The position numbers were made by a program, and so were the translations under genes. This document shows, piece after piece, positions 46,438 through 55,421 of a stretch of 64,000 nucleotides of DNA; the stretch's first letter is position 1; each line of letters opens with the position of its first letter. The notes below the pieces were generated by a model. It did not search any database. It was not told the origin of the DNA and was given only the letters and a program-made list of their open reading frames with translations. Source of the DNA: Myxococcus eversor (GTDB lineage: Bacteria; Myxococcota; Myxococcia; Myxococcales; Myxococcaceae); NCBI RefSeq assembly GCF_010894455.1, contig NZ_JAAIXY010000006.1, forward strand, positions 186,001-250,000. The letters are read 5' to 3'.

Positions 46438-48039
46438 ATGGAGTCGGGGACGACCAGAACAGCCACTGCCGCCCGGGCGTCGCCCAAGCTGGGCGTGCTC
46501 ACGCTGGCCATCATGAACGTCACGGCCGTCGTCAGTCTGCGCGGCCTGCCGGCGGAGGCCGAATACGGACTGACTTCCCTCTTCTATTACACCTTCGCGG
46601 CGGTGTTCTTCCTCATCCCGGTCTCGCTCGTGGCGGCGGAGCTGGCGACGGGCTGGCCCGAGAAGGGCGGCGTGTTCCGCTGGGTCGGCGAGGCGTTCGG
46701 TCCCCGGTGGGGCTTCCTCGCCATCTTCCTGGTCTGGATGGAGTCGACCATCTGGTTCCCGACGGTGCTCACCTACGGCGCGGTGGCGTTGGCCTTCGTC
46801 GGTCCCAACCAGACGTGGGACAAGTCGCTCTCCAGCAACAAGTTCTACACGATTCTCATCGTGCTGGGCCTGTACTGGGCGGCCACCCTCGTCTCGCTGC
46901 GCGGGCTCAAGACGTCCTCGAAAATCTCCAAGTGGGCGGGCCTCATCGGCACCATCATCCCCGCCTTGCTGCTCATCGCGTTCGGCCTCGTGTACCTGGC
47001 CTCGGGACGACCGCTCCAGATTCAGCTCGGCTGGGACAAGGTGATTCCCGACTTCAGCCAGTTCGGAAACCTGGTGCTCGCCGCGTCCATCTTCCTGTTC
47101 TACGCGGGCATGGAGATGAACGCCATCCACGTCGTGGATGCCAAGAACCCCTCGCGCACCTATCCGCTCGCCATCCTCATCGCGTCGGTGACGACGGTGG
47201 TGCTGTTCGTGCTCGGCACGCTGGCCATCAGCTTCATCATCCCCAAGACGCAGATCAACCTGACGCAGAGCCTGCTCGTCTCGTACCGCGACTTCTTCAA
47301 GGCGTTTGGAATGGCCTGGCTGTCACCGGTGATAGCAGCGGCCCTCTTCCTGGGGGTGCTGGGCAGCGTCACGGTGTGGGTCTCCGGCCCCTCGGCGGCG
47401 CTGGGAGTCGTGGGCCGAGCGGGCTATCTGCCGCCGTTCCTCCAGCGGATGAACCGACACGGCGCGCCCAGCCACATCCTCATCGTGCAGGGGATGGTGG
47501 TCACCTTCCTGTCGTTGATGTTCGTCATCCTGCCGTCGGTGCAGGCGGCGTATCAAATCCTCAGCCAGCTCACGTCGACGCTCTACCTCATCATGTACAT
47601 GCTGATGTTCTCGGCCGCCATCTACCTGCGCTACAGCGAGCCGCACACGAAGCGCGCGTACCGGGTACCGGGCGGCGAAGTGGGCATGTGGGTCATCGGT
47701 GGAGCGGGCCTCATCGGAGCGCTCGTCGCGTTCGTGCTCAGCTTCATCCCTCCGTCGCAAATCAAGGTCGGCAGCCCGATGACGTACGTGCTCATCCTCA
47801 TCGGCGGCAACGTCCTCTTCGTGGCCATCCCGCTCATCCTCTATGCACGGCGCAAGGCCAGTTGGCGCTCGGCGGCGGGAGCGCGCGACCTGGCCCCCTT
47901 CAACTGGGAGAAGCCCGGCGCCTCGGGCCACCCCGGCGCGGAGCCGACGCAAGACGAAGAGGAGGCCTGGCCTCCCACGACTCCACACGACAGGAGGCAA
48001 CCCGATGACACCGGCCACCATCCGCGCGGCGACCACTGA
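46438..48039 (+). CDS. GadC-like glutamate:amine/GABA antiporter (APC family)
   Basis: 533 residues with about twelve membrane helices and a hydrophilic C-terminal tail of about 50 residues rich in His, Asp and Glu, similar in kind to the C-plug of GadC. Motifs: AEYGLTSLFYYTFAAVFFLIP, ELATGWPEKGGVFRWVGEAFG, FYAGMEMNAIHVVDAKNP (the substrate-binding region of this subfamily), and GPSAALGVVGRAGYLP. It exchanges glutamate or glutamine-derived compounds. It is followed directly, with a 35-base overlap, by a glutaminase gene, which is the usual partner in glutamine-dependent acid resistance. No glutamate decarboxylase is present in the window. Confidence 0.85.
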   Translation: MESGTTRTATAARASPKLGVLTLAIMNVTAVVSLRGLPAEAEYGLTSLFYYTFAAVFFLIPVSLVAAELATGWPEKGGVFRWVGEAFGPRWGFLAIFLVWMESTIWFPTVLTYGAVALAFVGPNQTWDKSLSSNKFYTILIVLGLYWAATLVSLRGLKTSSKISKWAGLIGTIIPALLLIAFGLVYLASGRPLQIQLGWDKVIPDFSQFGNLVLAASIFLFYAGMEMNAIHVVDAKNPSRTYPLAILIASVTTVVLFVLGTLAISFIIPKTQINLTQSLLVSYRDFFKAFGMAWLSPVIAAALFLGVLGSVTVWVSGPSAALGVVGRAGYLPPFLQRMNRHGAPSHILIVQGMVVTFLSLMFVILPSVQAAYQILSQLTSTLYLIMYMLMFSAAIYLRYSEPHTKRAYRVPGGEVGMWVIGGAGLIGALVAFVLSFIPPSQIKVGSPMTYVLILIGGNVLFVAIPLILYARRKASWRSAAGARDLAPFNWEKPGASGHPGAEPTQDEEEAWPPTTPHDRRQPDDTGHHPRGDH

Positions 48040-48949
48040 AGCATATCAGCGGTACCTGGACCTGAAGGAGGGGCAGAACGCCAGCTACATCCCGGTGCTC
48101 GCGCGCGTCCAGCCCGAGCGCTTCGGGCTCGTGGTCATCACCGCGGACGGACAGGCGACGGAGGCTGGAGACACCCGCTCCGAGTTCGCCATCGAGTCCA
48201 TCTCCAAGGTGTTCACGCTCGCGCGGGTGCTCGACGAGGTGGGCTCGGAGGTCCTCCGCGCGAAGGTCGGCGACAACCCCACCGGCGAGTCCTTCTCCTC
48301 CGTCCACGCGCTCGTGGTGCATGACGGAAAGCCGCTCAACCCCTTCGTCAACGCGGGGGCCATCGCCACCGTCAGCCTGGTCCCCGCGGACTCGGCGGAG
48401 CAGCGCTGGAAGAAGATTCACGAGACCGTGTGTGCCTTCGCGGGCCGCGAGCTCTCCGTCATGGACGAGGTCTATCGCTCGGAGTCGGCGACCAATCAGC
48501 ACAACCGCGCCCTCGCGTGGCTGCTCGACAGCAGCCACACCCTCTACAGCGACCCCATGGAGGCGACGGACGTCTACACGCGCCAGTGCTCAGTGGGACT
48601 GACGACGTATGACCTGGCGGTGATGGGGGCCACCCTCGCCGCCGGAGGCCTCAATCCCCTCACCCGGAGACGCGCGGTCAAGGCGGAGCACGTGCCTCGG
48701 ATTCTCGCCGAGATGACCATGAGCGGCCTCTACGACAACACGGGCACGTGGCAATACGAGGTCGGGTTGCCCGCCAAGAGCGGCGTGGGCGGAGGAATCC
48801 TCGCCGTCGTTCCCGGCAGGCTCGCCATCGCGGCGTTCAGCCCTCCGCTGGACCGCTTCGGCAACAGCGTGAGGAGCCAGCGGGCCATCCAGCACCTCTC
48901 GAAGGTGCTCGGCCTCAACCTCTTCGCGTCCCAATCCCCAGCGGGGTGA
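48005..48949 (+). CDS. glsA: Glutaminase
   Basis: About 314 residues, usual for the beta-lactamase-like glutaminase A family. The S-x-x-K pair is in EFAIESISKVFTLA; also present are NPFVNAGAIATVSL and GVGGGILAVVPG. It hydrolyses glutamine to glutamate and ammonia; the ammonia takes up a proton. Start ATG 48005 has AGGAGG at 47993-47998 seven bases before it, and lies inside the end of the antiporter gene. Coupled to the GadC-like antiporter, it fits an acid-resistance role. Confidence 0.93.
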   Translation: MTPATIRAATTEAYQRYLDLKEGQNASYIPVLARVQPERFGLVVITADGQATEAGDTRSEFAIESISKVFTLARVLDEVGSEVLRAKVGDNPTGESFSSVHALVVHDGKPLNPFVNAGAIATVSLVPADSAEQRWKKIHETVCAFAGRELSVMDEVYRSESATNQHNRALAWLLDSSHTLYSDPMEATDVYTRQCSVGLTTYDLAVMGATLAAGGLNPLTRRRAVKAEHVPRILAEMTMSGLYDNTGTWQYEVGLPAKSGVGGGILAVVPGRLAIAAFSPPLDRFGNSVRSQRAIQHLSKVLGLNLFASQSPAG

Positions 48950-48971
48950 AGCGCGACGCGGCGCGCGCCTG

Positions 48972-49526
48972 TCACTGCGCCACGGGCACCTGCGCGATGA
49001 GGATGCGGTCCCTGCCGTCATTGCGCACCGCGTCCCGGTTGGTCAGCGGCAGGCGAGCATCCGTCTTCGGGTCCCACAGGCCCAGCCAGATGTTGAGGGC
49101 CTTCGGGTTGGCGTCGGCGGGGAGGTAGATGGAGAACTCGTCCTTCACCGTCTCGCCCGTCTTCCACTGTGACGTGGGCAACATTCCGCCGGCGGGCATG
49201 TGGTCCAGGTTCATCCGCTCCATGCGGCCGCCCGTGTCCTCGACGTGGACGAAGATGAGGTAGTCCGCGTCCAGGGCATCGAGCACCTTGAAGTAGACGG
49301 TGACCTGGGCCCGCTCCCCGGGCGTCAGCCGCCCGGGCTGGACGGTGGCGGCCACCAGCTCCACCTTGCCGCCCAGGTTGGCGCCGTTGCGCACGGACAG
49401 GGCCGGAACCTGGGTGACGGTGGCGGCCCGTCGCTGCTCGGGACTCGCTCCGCCCGGGGCCTCGACGATGCAGGCAGTTCCCAGCAGGAGGACCGACAAC
49501 AAGGCGGTGGGGAGCTCGGGGCGCAT
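48972..49526 (-). CDS. Lipoprotein, unknown
   Basis: 184 residues. The signal ends at LLLGTAC (lipobox). The mature part is a single beta-sandwich-like domain (GGKVELVAATVQPGRLTPGERAQ, DYLIFVHVEDTGGRMERMNLDHMPAGG, LNIWLGLWDP), similar in style to dolichyl-mannosyl-transferase or glycosyl-hydrolase accessory beta domains, but no family is certain. Divergent from ftsY, with 69 bases between. Confidence 0.65.
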   Translation of the reverse strand: MRPELPTALLSVLLLGTACIVEAPGGASPEQRRAATVTQVPALSVRNGANLGGKVELVAATVQPGRLTPGERAQVTVYFKVLDALDADYLIFVHVEDTGGRMERMNLDHMPAGGMLPTSQWKTGETVKDEFSIYLPADANPKALNIWLGLWDPKTDARLPLTNRDAVRNDGRDRILIAQVPVAQ

Positions 49527-49595
49527 GGCAGGGCGTTTCTACTCGGCCACGGGCGCTGCATCCACCGGCGTGTTGGTGTATGCGGAGCGGCGCAC

Positions 49596-51167
49596 ATGAA
49601 GACCCCCCATGCCCTCGACGCCCTGACCGCTCAGGTGCCGCCCGCCCCCTCCCCCGCCCCGACTCCGGGCGGAGAGACCACCCAGCCTCCTGGGACGGGC
49701 GTCCCTCCGTCGGAGGGCCTCACCCCGGGCGACGCGGTGGGCATTGGTGGTGCCGCCCTCTTCGTCCTGCTGATGGTGCTGGCCGCCCGGAAGCTCTTCT
49801 TCCGCAAGCGCCCCCCCGAGCCGGGCCGCAAGGCCGGCGTCCCGATTCCAGAGCAGAAGCCCGCGCTGCCCGCCGAGCGCCCCGAGCTGCGCGTGGAGCT
49901 GCCGCCCTCCGAGAAGGAGGCCGCCCGGCTGCGCGAGGTGGACGAGGCCCATGCCCGCGCCGAGGAGCTGGCCCGTCAGCGCGAGGAGGCCGCCCGCGCG
50001 GCCAGGACCACCACGGACGCGGGCGAGCGGGCCCGGCTGGAAGAGCAGGTCCGGGCCCTCAAGGAGCGCGAGGAGGAGGAGAAGCGCGCCGAGTACCGCG
50101 CGAAGAAGGCCGCGGATGAAGAGGCCCGGGAGCGGCGCAAGCGCGAGCAGACCGAGGCCCAGCGGCTGCTGGAGGACGAGCGTGCCCGGGAGGCCGCCGT
50201 CGTCGAGGAGGCCCGTCGCGCCGAGGAGGCCGCGGCGCGCGCCAAGGTGGACGCCGAGGCGGGCCGCACGCTGGCCCAGGGCCTGGACAAGACGCGGAGC
50301 CAGGGCTTCATGGCCCGCCTCAACGGACTGTTCGGCCAGCAGCGACAGGTGGACGAGTCCGTGCTGGTGGAGCTGGAGGAGATTCTCTTCACGGCGGACA
50401 TCGGCGTGCGCACGGCCAGCGAGTTGGTGGAGGTGGCGCGCGAGAAGCTCAAGCGCAGCGAGCTGAGCGACTCCAACCGCATCAAGGACCTCATCCGCAC
50501 GGAGGTCGCCCGTATCGTCGACCTGCCGGTGCCTCGCTCACTGGAGGGCGGAGGCCCGCCGCACGTCGTCATGGTGGTGGGCGTCAACGGCGCGGGGAAG
50601 ACGACGACCATCGGCAAGCTCGCCGCGAAGCTCACGGGCGAGGGCAAGAAAGTCGTGCTGGCCGCGGGCGACACGTTCCGCGCCGCCGCCACCGAGCAGC
50701 TCGACGTGTGGGCCGAGCGCGCGAAGGCGCAGTTGGTGAAGGGGACCGAGGGTGGAGACCCGGGCTCCGTCATCTTCGACGCCATCAAGAAGGCGCAGGC
50801 CGAGGGCGCCGACGTCGTCATCGCCGACACGGCGGGCCGGCTCCACACCAAGGCGCCGCTGATGGAGGAGCTGAAGAAAGTCAAACGCGTCATGGACAAG
50901 GCCATGCCCGGCACGCCGCACGAGGTGCTGCTCGTGTTGGACTCCACCAACGGGCAGAACGCGATTCAGCAGGCCAAGCAGTTCCACGAGGCCGTGGGCA
51001 TCACCGCCATTGCCCTGACGAAGCTGGATGGCACCGCCAAGGGCGGCGTCATCATCGGCATCTGCGACGAGCTGAAGCTGCCCGTCGTATGGGTCGGCGT
51101 GGGGGAGAAGATCGCCGACCTGCGCCGCTTCGAGCCGCGCGAGTTCGTCCGGGCCCTCTTCGACTGA
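49596..51167 (+). CDS. ftsY: Signal recognition particle receptor FtsY, membrane-anchored
   Basis: About 523 residues. The N-terminal part has a Pro-rich segment, then one membrane helix ([20 protein letters not shown]), then a 150-residue charged coiled-coil (acidic A domain). The NG domain follows: [17 protein letters not shown] (G1), [18 protein letters not shown] (G3), [10 protein letters not shown] (G4) and [18 protein letters not shown]. It receives ribosome-SRP complexes for co-translational membrane insertion. ATG 49596 has GGAG upstream. The transmembrane anchor is unusual compared with E. coli FtsY, but such anchors are known from some other bacteria. Confidence 0.95.
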   Translation: MKTPHALDALTAQVPPAPSPAPTPGGETTQPPGTGVPPSEGLTPGDAVGIGGAALFVLLMVLAARKLFFRKRPPEPGRKAGVPIPEQKPALPAERPELRVELPPSEKEAARLREVDEAHARAEELARQREEAARAARTTTDAGERARLEEQVRALKEREEEEKRAEYRAKKAADEEARERRKREQTEAQRLLEDERAREAAVVEEARRAEEAAARAKVDAEAGRTLAQGLDKTRSQGFMARLNGLFGQQRQVDESVLVELEEILFTADIGVRTASELVEVAREKLKRSELSDSNRIKDLIRTEVARIVDLPVPRSLEGGGPPHVVMVVGVNGAGKTTTIGKLAAKLTGEGKKVVLAAGDTFRAAATEQLDVWAERAKAQLVKGTEGGDPGSVIFDAIKKAQAEGADVVIADTAGRLHTKAPLMEELKKVKRVMDKAMPGTPHEVLLVLDSTNGQNAIQQAKQFHEAVGITAIALTKLDGTAKGGVIIGICDELKLPVVWVGVGEKIADLRRFEPREFVRALFD

Positions 51168-51181
51168 CGCGCCCCCTGCCC

Positions 51182-52954
51182 TCACTGACCCAGCAGCGAG
51201 GGCAGAATCGACTCCAGCAGCTCCTTCGTCTGCGGGTCCAGGTTCTCCACATCCAACCCGCTGCCCGCGCCCAGCGTGCCCATCACCGAATCCAGGCTGG
51301 GCAGGCCCAGGTCATCATCGCCACGGGCCTCGTTCCACCAGCGCACGCGCAGCTTCTCCAAGGCCTTCGCATTCCCAGGGCTCGCCTTGGCCAGCTCCTT
51401 GGTGAAGCACTCCTTGCACGTCCACTTGAAGCGATACGTGTCGACGTAGGAGCGCATGCCCTGGAAGAACGCGGTGTCGCCCATCAGCTTGCGTGACGCG
51501 TGGTGCAGCAGCGGCGCCTTGCCGTACACCAGCGCCCCGTATTCCGTCTCGTTGTCGAACGCGCTCGTGGACCGGTCCGCTCGCGCGTCCTCGCCGCCCG
51601 CCAGCCGGTACATGTGGTACGGCGAAACCAGCAGCTCGCGCCGGAGGGCCTCCGCCGCCGACTTGCCGTGCTTCCACTCGATGTAGAGAAGCGCGGCGTA
51701 CTGGGCCAGCGACTCGTCCACCACGGGCGCATGGATGGGGTCCGAGCCCACCAGCCCCGCGAAGTACTGGTGCGCCACCTCGTGCGCGACGGTGAACTCC
51801 AGCGTGCGCTCCAGCGAGCCACTCAGTTGCGACAAGGGCGCGGAGCCCGCGGGCCCCAGCATCGCCAGCACCTCCTTCAACTGCTCCACGTCCACCTGGC
51901 CGCCTACCAGTTCGAACGGGTCCACCACGCCGCGATACAACATGCTCGAGAGGGTGATGAGGCCAGGGAACTCCATGCCGCCCGCCCCACCCGTCAGCGG
52001 CGCCTCCACCACCCGGAAGTGCGTGTACGGCAGCGGCCCCAGGCGCTTCTCGAACTCCGCCAGCGCGGACGAGGCGTACTTCAACACGCGCTCGCCTACG
52101 TCCTTGTTCTTCGCCGCGTAGTGGCTCTCCACCGTGACGCCGTTCACCGTGGCCGTGGACACCTCGTAGCCCTTGGACACCAGGATGGGGAAGTCGCGCA
52201 CCGCGCCCGCGGCGAAGGCGAAGCGCACCCGGCCGTCGCGCTCGGGCACCTCGCCCATGGCCGCTCCCGTGGCGTGCACGACCCAGCCGGAGGGGACGGT
52301 GATGGACGCCAGCACATGGGCCGGCGCATACAACGCCAGGTCGCCAATGCCCTGCGGCCCCGCCCAGGGCTGACCCTTGTCGTCCAGAGGCGGCACCTGG
52401 GGGACGACACCCACCAGGCTCATGAAGTCCTCCGTGGCGGAGAACGCCCCATGGTCGCCCTTCGGCCCCTGCCCTCCACCGCCGAGGAGCGTCCCCGAGG
52501 GCTTCTCTCCCCTCGGCACCACCGCCCGGACGGCCACGTCCAGCACCGCCGCCGCGCCCGGAGGCACCGGTTCCTTCAGGCGATAGCGGTACAGCGTGGG
52601 CTCCGGCTGCTCCAGGACGATGGGCTCGCGCCCCAGCCGCGCGTCGGACAGCACCACCCGCTTGCCCCCCTGCGCGTTGGGCGTCACCCGCAGGTACAGC
52701 TCCGTCAGGGGCTTGTCCCGGGCCAGTACCTCCACCTGCACCCGGCCCTTCGCCTCACGCGCGGCGGGGTCCACCTCCAGTTGGACGCGGTAGCGCGGCA
52801 GCTCCTCCAGGGGCCCCAGCGCCTTCGCCGCGCGCTCGCGCTCGGAGGACTTCAGGTGCTGGAGGCTCAACTGCACCTCGGGGGAGACGTCGCCTCGGGC
52901 GGGCTGCCCGAAGAGCACACACCACGTCACCAGGCCAGGCAGGAGCGTCCGCAT
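51182..52954 (-). CDS. Exported M1-family-like zinc metallopeptidase
   Basis: 590 residues with a signal peptide. The gluzincin site is complete: H391-E392-V-A-H395 followed 18 residues later by E414 (in VVDESLAQYAA), the M1 spacing HExxH-x18-E. An MEFPG motif (GGMEFPGLITL) stands in for the GxMEN exopeptidase motif, so substrate recognition likely differs. The N-terminal half is beta-rich, as in the M1 family. Start GTG or ATG at 52954. It converges with ftsY, 14 bases between stops. Probably a periplasmic or secreted peptidase. Confidence 0.82.
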   Translation of the reverse strand: MRTLLPGLVTWCVLFGQPARGDVSPEVQLSLQHLKSSERERAAKALGPLEELPRYRVQLEVDPAAREAKGRVQVEVLARDKPLTELYLRVTPNAQGGKRVVLSDARLGREPIVLEQPEPTLYRYRLKEPVPPGAAAVLDVAVRAVVPRGEKPSGTLLGGGGQGPKGDHGAFSATEDFMSLVGVVPQVPPLDDKGQPWAGPQGIGDLALYAPAHVLASITVPSGWVVHATGAAMGEVPERDGRVRFAFAAGAVRDFPILVSKGYEVSTATVNGVTVESHYAAKNKDVGERVLKYASSALAEFEKRLGPLPYTHFRVVEAPLTGGAGGMEFPGLITLSSMLYRGVVDPFELVGGQVDVEQLKEVLAMLGPAGSAPLSQLSGSLERTLEFTVAHEVAHQYFAGLVGSDPIHAPVVDESLAQYAALLYIEWKHGKSAAEALRRELLVSPYHMYRLAGGEDARADRSTSAFDNETEYGALVYGKAPLLHHASRKLMGDTAFFQGMRSYVDTYRFKWTCKECFTKELAKASPGNAKALEKLRVRWWNEARGDDDLGLPSLDSVMGTLGAGSGLDVENLDPQTKELLESILPSLLGQ

Positions 52955-53006
52955 CCGCGCATGCTAATTGACCTGGGGCACCACGGCTCGTCTAGCCTTC
53001 CCGGGC

Positions 53007-53609
53007 ATGTACTCTCGAACGCTTCTCCTGGCCGCTGCCCTCGGATGGATGGCGTGTGCGCGGAACGTCCCCGCGTCCACCTCCACCCCCCCCGCCTCCT
53101 CGGCGCCCCGCGCCGTCCGCCTCGTGGCCGACACGCCGCCCCAGGAGACGGAGACCTTCGACAAGGTGCGTGATGACGTGGAGGTCGACACGGACGAAGG
53201 CGAGCGCACCCCTCGCGTCGTCACCTTCGGAGAAACCGCGGAGCTGCGCCGGGACGGCCAGCGGGCGCGCCTCTATGGCGACGCCAAGGGCACGCTCGGC
53301 TTCAGCGTGGACAACTTCCTGCTGATGGAGGTGCTCGACGGGCAGGGCAAGAAGGTGGTGCGGCGCGCCGTCATGGGCTTCACCGAGAGCGTCCACATCG
53401 GCAACGAGCAGGTCGACAACCTGGGCCGCCGCGCCTTCAGCTTCGAGCCCGGGGAGATTGACGTCACCGAGCTGCTGCCGGAATCCGCTCCCTTCCGGGT
53501 CCGCGTCACCATCCTGGACTCCTGGGGCGTGGGTCGCGTCTCGGACGTCTACCTGGTGCTCAGCGCTCCCGGGAGTCACACCGTCGAGGACGACCTGCGC
53601 GGCGAATGA
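53007..53609 (+). CDS. Lipoprotein, unknown
   Basis: About 200 residues. The signal (SRTLLLAAALGWMAC) ends at a lipobox. The remainder starts with a Pro/Ser/Thr linker, then a beta-rich domain (RLYGDAKGTLGFSVDNFLLMEV, FSFEPGEIDVTELLPESAPFRVRVTILDSWG). No family recognised. Divergent from the M1 peptidase gene (52 bases between). Confidence 0.6.
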   Translation: MYSRTLLLAAALGWMACARNVPASTSTPPASSAPRAVRLVADTPPQETETFDKVRDDVEVDTDEGERTPRVVTFGETAELRRDGQRARLYGDAKGTLGFSVDNFLLMEVLDGQGKKVVRRAVMGFTESVHIGNEQVDNLGRRAFSFEPGEIDVTELLPESAPFRVRVTILDSWGVGRVSDVYLVLSAPGSHTVEDDLRGE

Positions 53610-53618
53610 GCCCGTCAA

Positions 53619-53651
53619 GCCGCGCTCCCGCCGAAGCGGCCCAGGCGCGGC
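53619..53651. terminator. Hairpin between convergent genes
   Basis: Perfect seven-base stem GCCGCGC (53619-53625) / GCGCGGC (53645-53651) with a 19-base loop, between two genes that end facing each other. No T tract. Confidence 0.4.
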
Positions 53652-53666
53652 CTGGTACTCCGAAGC

Positions 53667-54749
53667 CTAGAAGCGAAACCCGCCGAGCGCGGGCCTGAAG
53701 GCCCCTGCTCCCACCTTGGAGCGCGGGCTTCCACCCTTGCTGAAGACGATGTCGCAGGACCCGCCATTGCACAGCGTGTCCGGGTTTGCGTTCTTGATGG
53801 TGGGGTCCCGCGTGGCCACCACCGCGCCCACGGTCCCGGCGGCGACCACCGCGCCCACACCCGCCCAGACGTACCAACGGCCGTACCAGGGCTTGCTGGA
53901 GCTCTCCACCTGGGCGTCCGGCGGCTCGCTGTCGAAGGCCAGGGCCGGGTTCGGCTCGTCCGGCATCGTCGTCGAGGGGTCCAGCACCGGCGTGCGCGGC
54001 GTGTCCACCACGCGCGGCGTGTTGCTCGCCACGCCCGTGTCCACCAGGGGCCGCATCCGCCCGGTCAGCTCGTAGGTCGTCCCGGCCAGCACGTTGATGT
54101 TGTGGACGTGGGGCTTGTAGCCCTGCGCGCGGAACTCGATTTCACGCGAGCCGGGCTTGAGCAGGATGTCGCTCATCGGCACCGTGCCCACCTCGATGTC
54201 GTCCACCAGCACCACGGTGCCGGCCACGTCCGCGAACGCGCGCGCGAAGCCCATGGTGGCAACCAGCGACACCTTGACCTCCGGCTGCGTGCCCTCCTTC
54301 ACGTCCAGCCGCCGCGTGTACTCCTCGTAGCCCGGCTTGCGGACCACCAGCGAGTGCTCACCCGGCGTCACCGTCAGCGTCAAGGGGGCCGGCGTGAGCA
54401 CCCCCGCGTCGCGACCATCCAGCGTCAGCCTCGCGCCCTTGACGGAGCCGGAGATGAACACCGCCAGTTCCGTCTTCACCGGGGCCAGGGGCGCCAGCAG
54501 GCTGTCATCGGGAGGCGGCACGTTCTTCTTCTTGCTGCCCTTCGCCGTGGCCTTGGGCCGCGCCGCGGGCTTCTTCGTCACCTTCGCCGCCGGCTTCTTC
54601 TTCACCACCTTCGTCTTGCCCACCTTCGCCTTCGACGGCTTCGTCGACGGCGTGAGGGGGGCCAGGAGGTCATCGGCCTGCGCGAGCGCGGAGGACGGAG
54701 CCGCGAGGACGGCCACCAGCGAAAAGAGGACGAGGCGTCGAATGCTCAT
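53667..54749 (-). CDS. Exported PEGA-domain protein
   Basis: About 360 residues. A signal peptide (RLVLFSLVAVLAAPSSALAQA) is followed by a lysine/alanine/proline-rich region like a histone tail (AKVGKTKVVKKKPAAKVTKK), then two PEGA-type beta repeats (GARLTLDGRDAGVLTPAPLTL... and GTVVLVDDIEVGTVPMSDILL...). A late helix (YVWAGVGAVVAAGTVGAVVA) could cross a membrane. ATG 54749 is chosen for the signal. PEGA proteins are frequent in myxobacterial envelopes; the partner is unknown. Confidence 0.75.
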   Translation of the reverse strand: MSIRRLVLFSLVAVLAAPSSALAQADDLLAPLTPSTKPSKAKVGKTKVVKKKPAAKVTKKPAARPKATAKGSKKKNVPPPDDSLLAPLAPVKTELAVFISGSVKGARLTLDGRDAGVLTPAPLTLTVTPGEHSLVVRKPGYEEYTRRLDVKEGTQPEVKVSLVATMGFARAFADVAGTVVLVDDIEVGTVPMSDILLKPGSREIEFRAQGYKPHVHNINVLAGTTYELTGRMRPLVDTGVASNTPRVVDTPRTPVLDPSTTMPDEPNPALAFDSEPPDAQVESSSKPWYGRWYVWAGVGAVVAAGTVGAVVATRDPTIKNANPDTLCNGGSCDIVFSKGGSPRSKVGAGAFRPALGGFRF

Positions 54750-54832
54750 GACGGACCGAAGGTTAGAGAGTCGTCCAAGGGGAATCAAACGAAGTCCCTC
54801 CCAACCGTCCATTCAGCCAATATCCGCGCCCC

Positions 54833-55363
54833 ATGCACCGCGCCCTGCCCTCATTGGCCCTCGGCTTCAGTGTCCTCTGCCTCACGGCGTGCCCCACCAA
54901 GGCGCCTCCCACCGTGGAGACGCGTCCCCCACCCGCGCCCCCCATCCGCGTCCCGGCGGGATGCGAGGGCAGCCAGGCAGGCGAGTACCGCCACGCCGAC
55001 AACCCGGCCTTCCGCTACCACGGCGAAGACGATGGCGGCACGCTGTCGCTGGCCGTCGTGCGAGCCCGCGCGGACGGAGATGCGGGCACGGAGCCTCCCG
55101 AGTCGAGCACCGCGTCCATCGTCCTGGAGCGCACGCCCGGAGGTTTCGTGGGCGAGACGCGCGCCACGGGCTTCACCGGCTCGGGAGCCCCCTGCCCCGT
55201 CGCGTTCCCCACGGAGCTGGTGGCGTGTGACGACGCGGGCCTCACGCTGCGCGCGGCGGCCAGCACGTCCATCGACGAAGGGTGCCGGCCTTCCCGCTCC
55301 GGCCCGCCTCCGGTGAGGCTGCGGCAGGTGTTGCTGCGAGACACGCCGGACGCGGGTCTCTAG
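54833..55363 (+). CDS. Lipoprotein, unknown
   Basis: 176 residues. The lipobox is LCLTAC. The rest has a Pro-rich linker, then about 120 residues of beta character with several cysteines (GCEGSQ, APCPVAF, VACDDAG, EGCRPS) that may form disulphides. No family recognised. It ends facing the glycosyltransferase gene, with a strong terminator in between. Confidence 0.6.
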   Translation: MHRALPSLALGFSVLCLTACPTKAPPTVETRPPPAPPIRVPAGCEGSQAGEYRHADNPAFRYHGEDDGGTLSLAVVRARADGDAGTEPPESSTASIVLERTPGGFVGETRATGFTGSGAPCPVAFPTELVACDDAGLTLRAAASTSIDEGCRPSRSGPPPVRLRQVLLRDTPDAGL

Positions 55364-55383
55364 GTCCGAAGCGACTCCAGCCA

Positions 55384-55409
55384 CCGCGCCCCGAAACGAA
55401 GGGGCGCGG
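55384..55409. terminator. Strong bidirectional hairpin terminator
   Basis: Perfect nine-base stem CCGCGCCCC (55384-55392) / GGGGCGCGG (55401-55409) with loop GAAACGAA, between the ends of two convergent genes. Confidence 0.65.
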
Positions 55410-55421
55410 CGCGAGTCACGC

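Noticed and set aside
43569..46523. A 984-residue minus-strand open frame opposite the permease and porin genes
   Set aside because: It lacks any family signature and is Gly/Arg/His-rich; both plus-strand genes have convincing structure.
55264..55421. Small genes around the lipoprotein end
   Set aside because: All frames here are short and lie across the terminator hairpin; no coding evidence.
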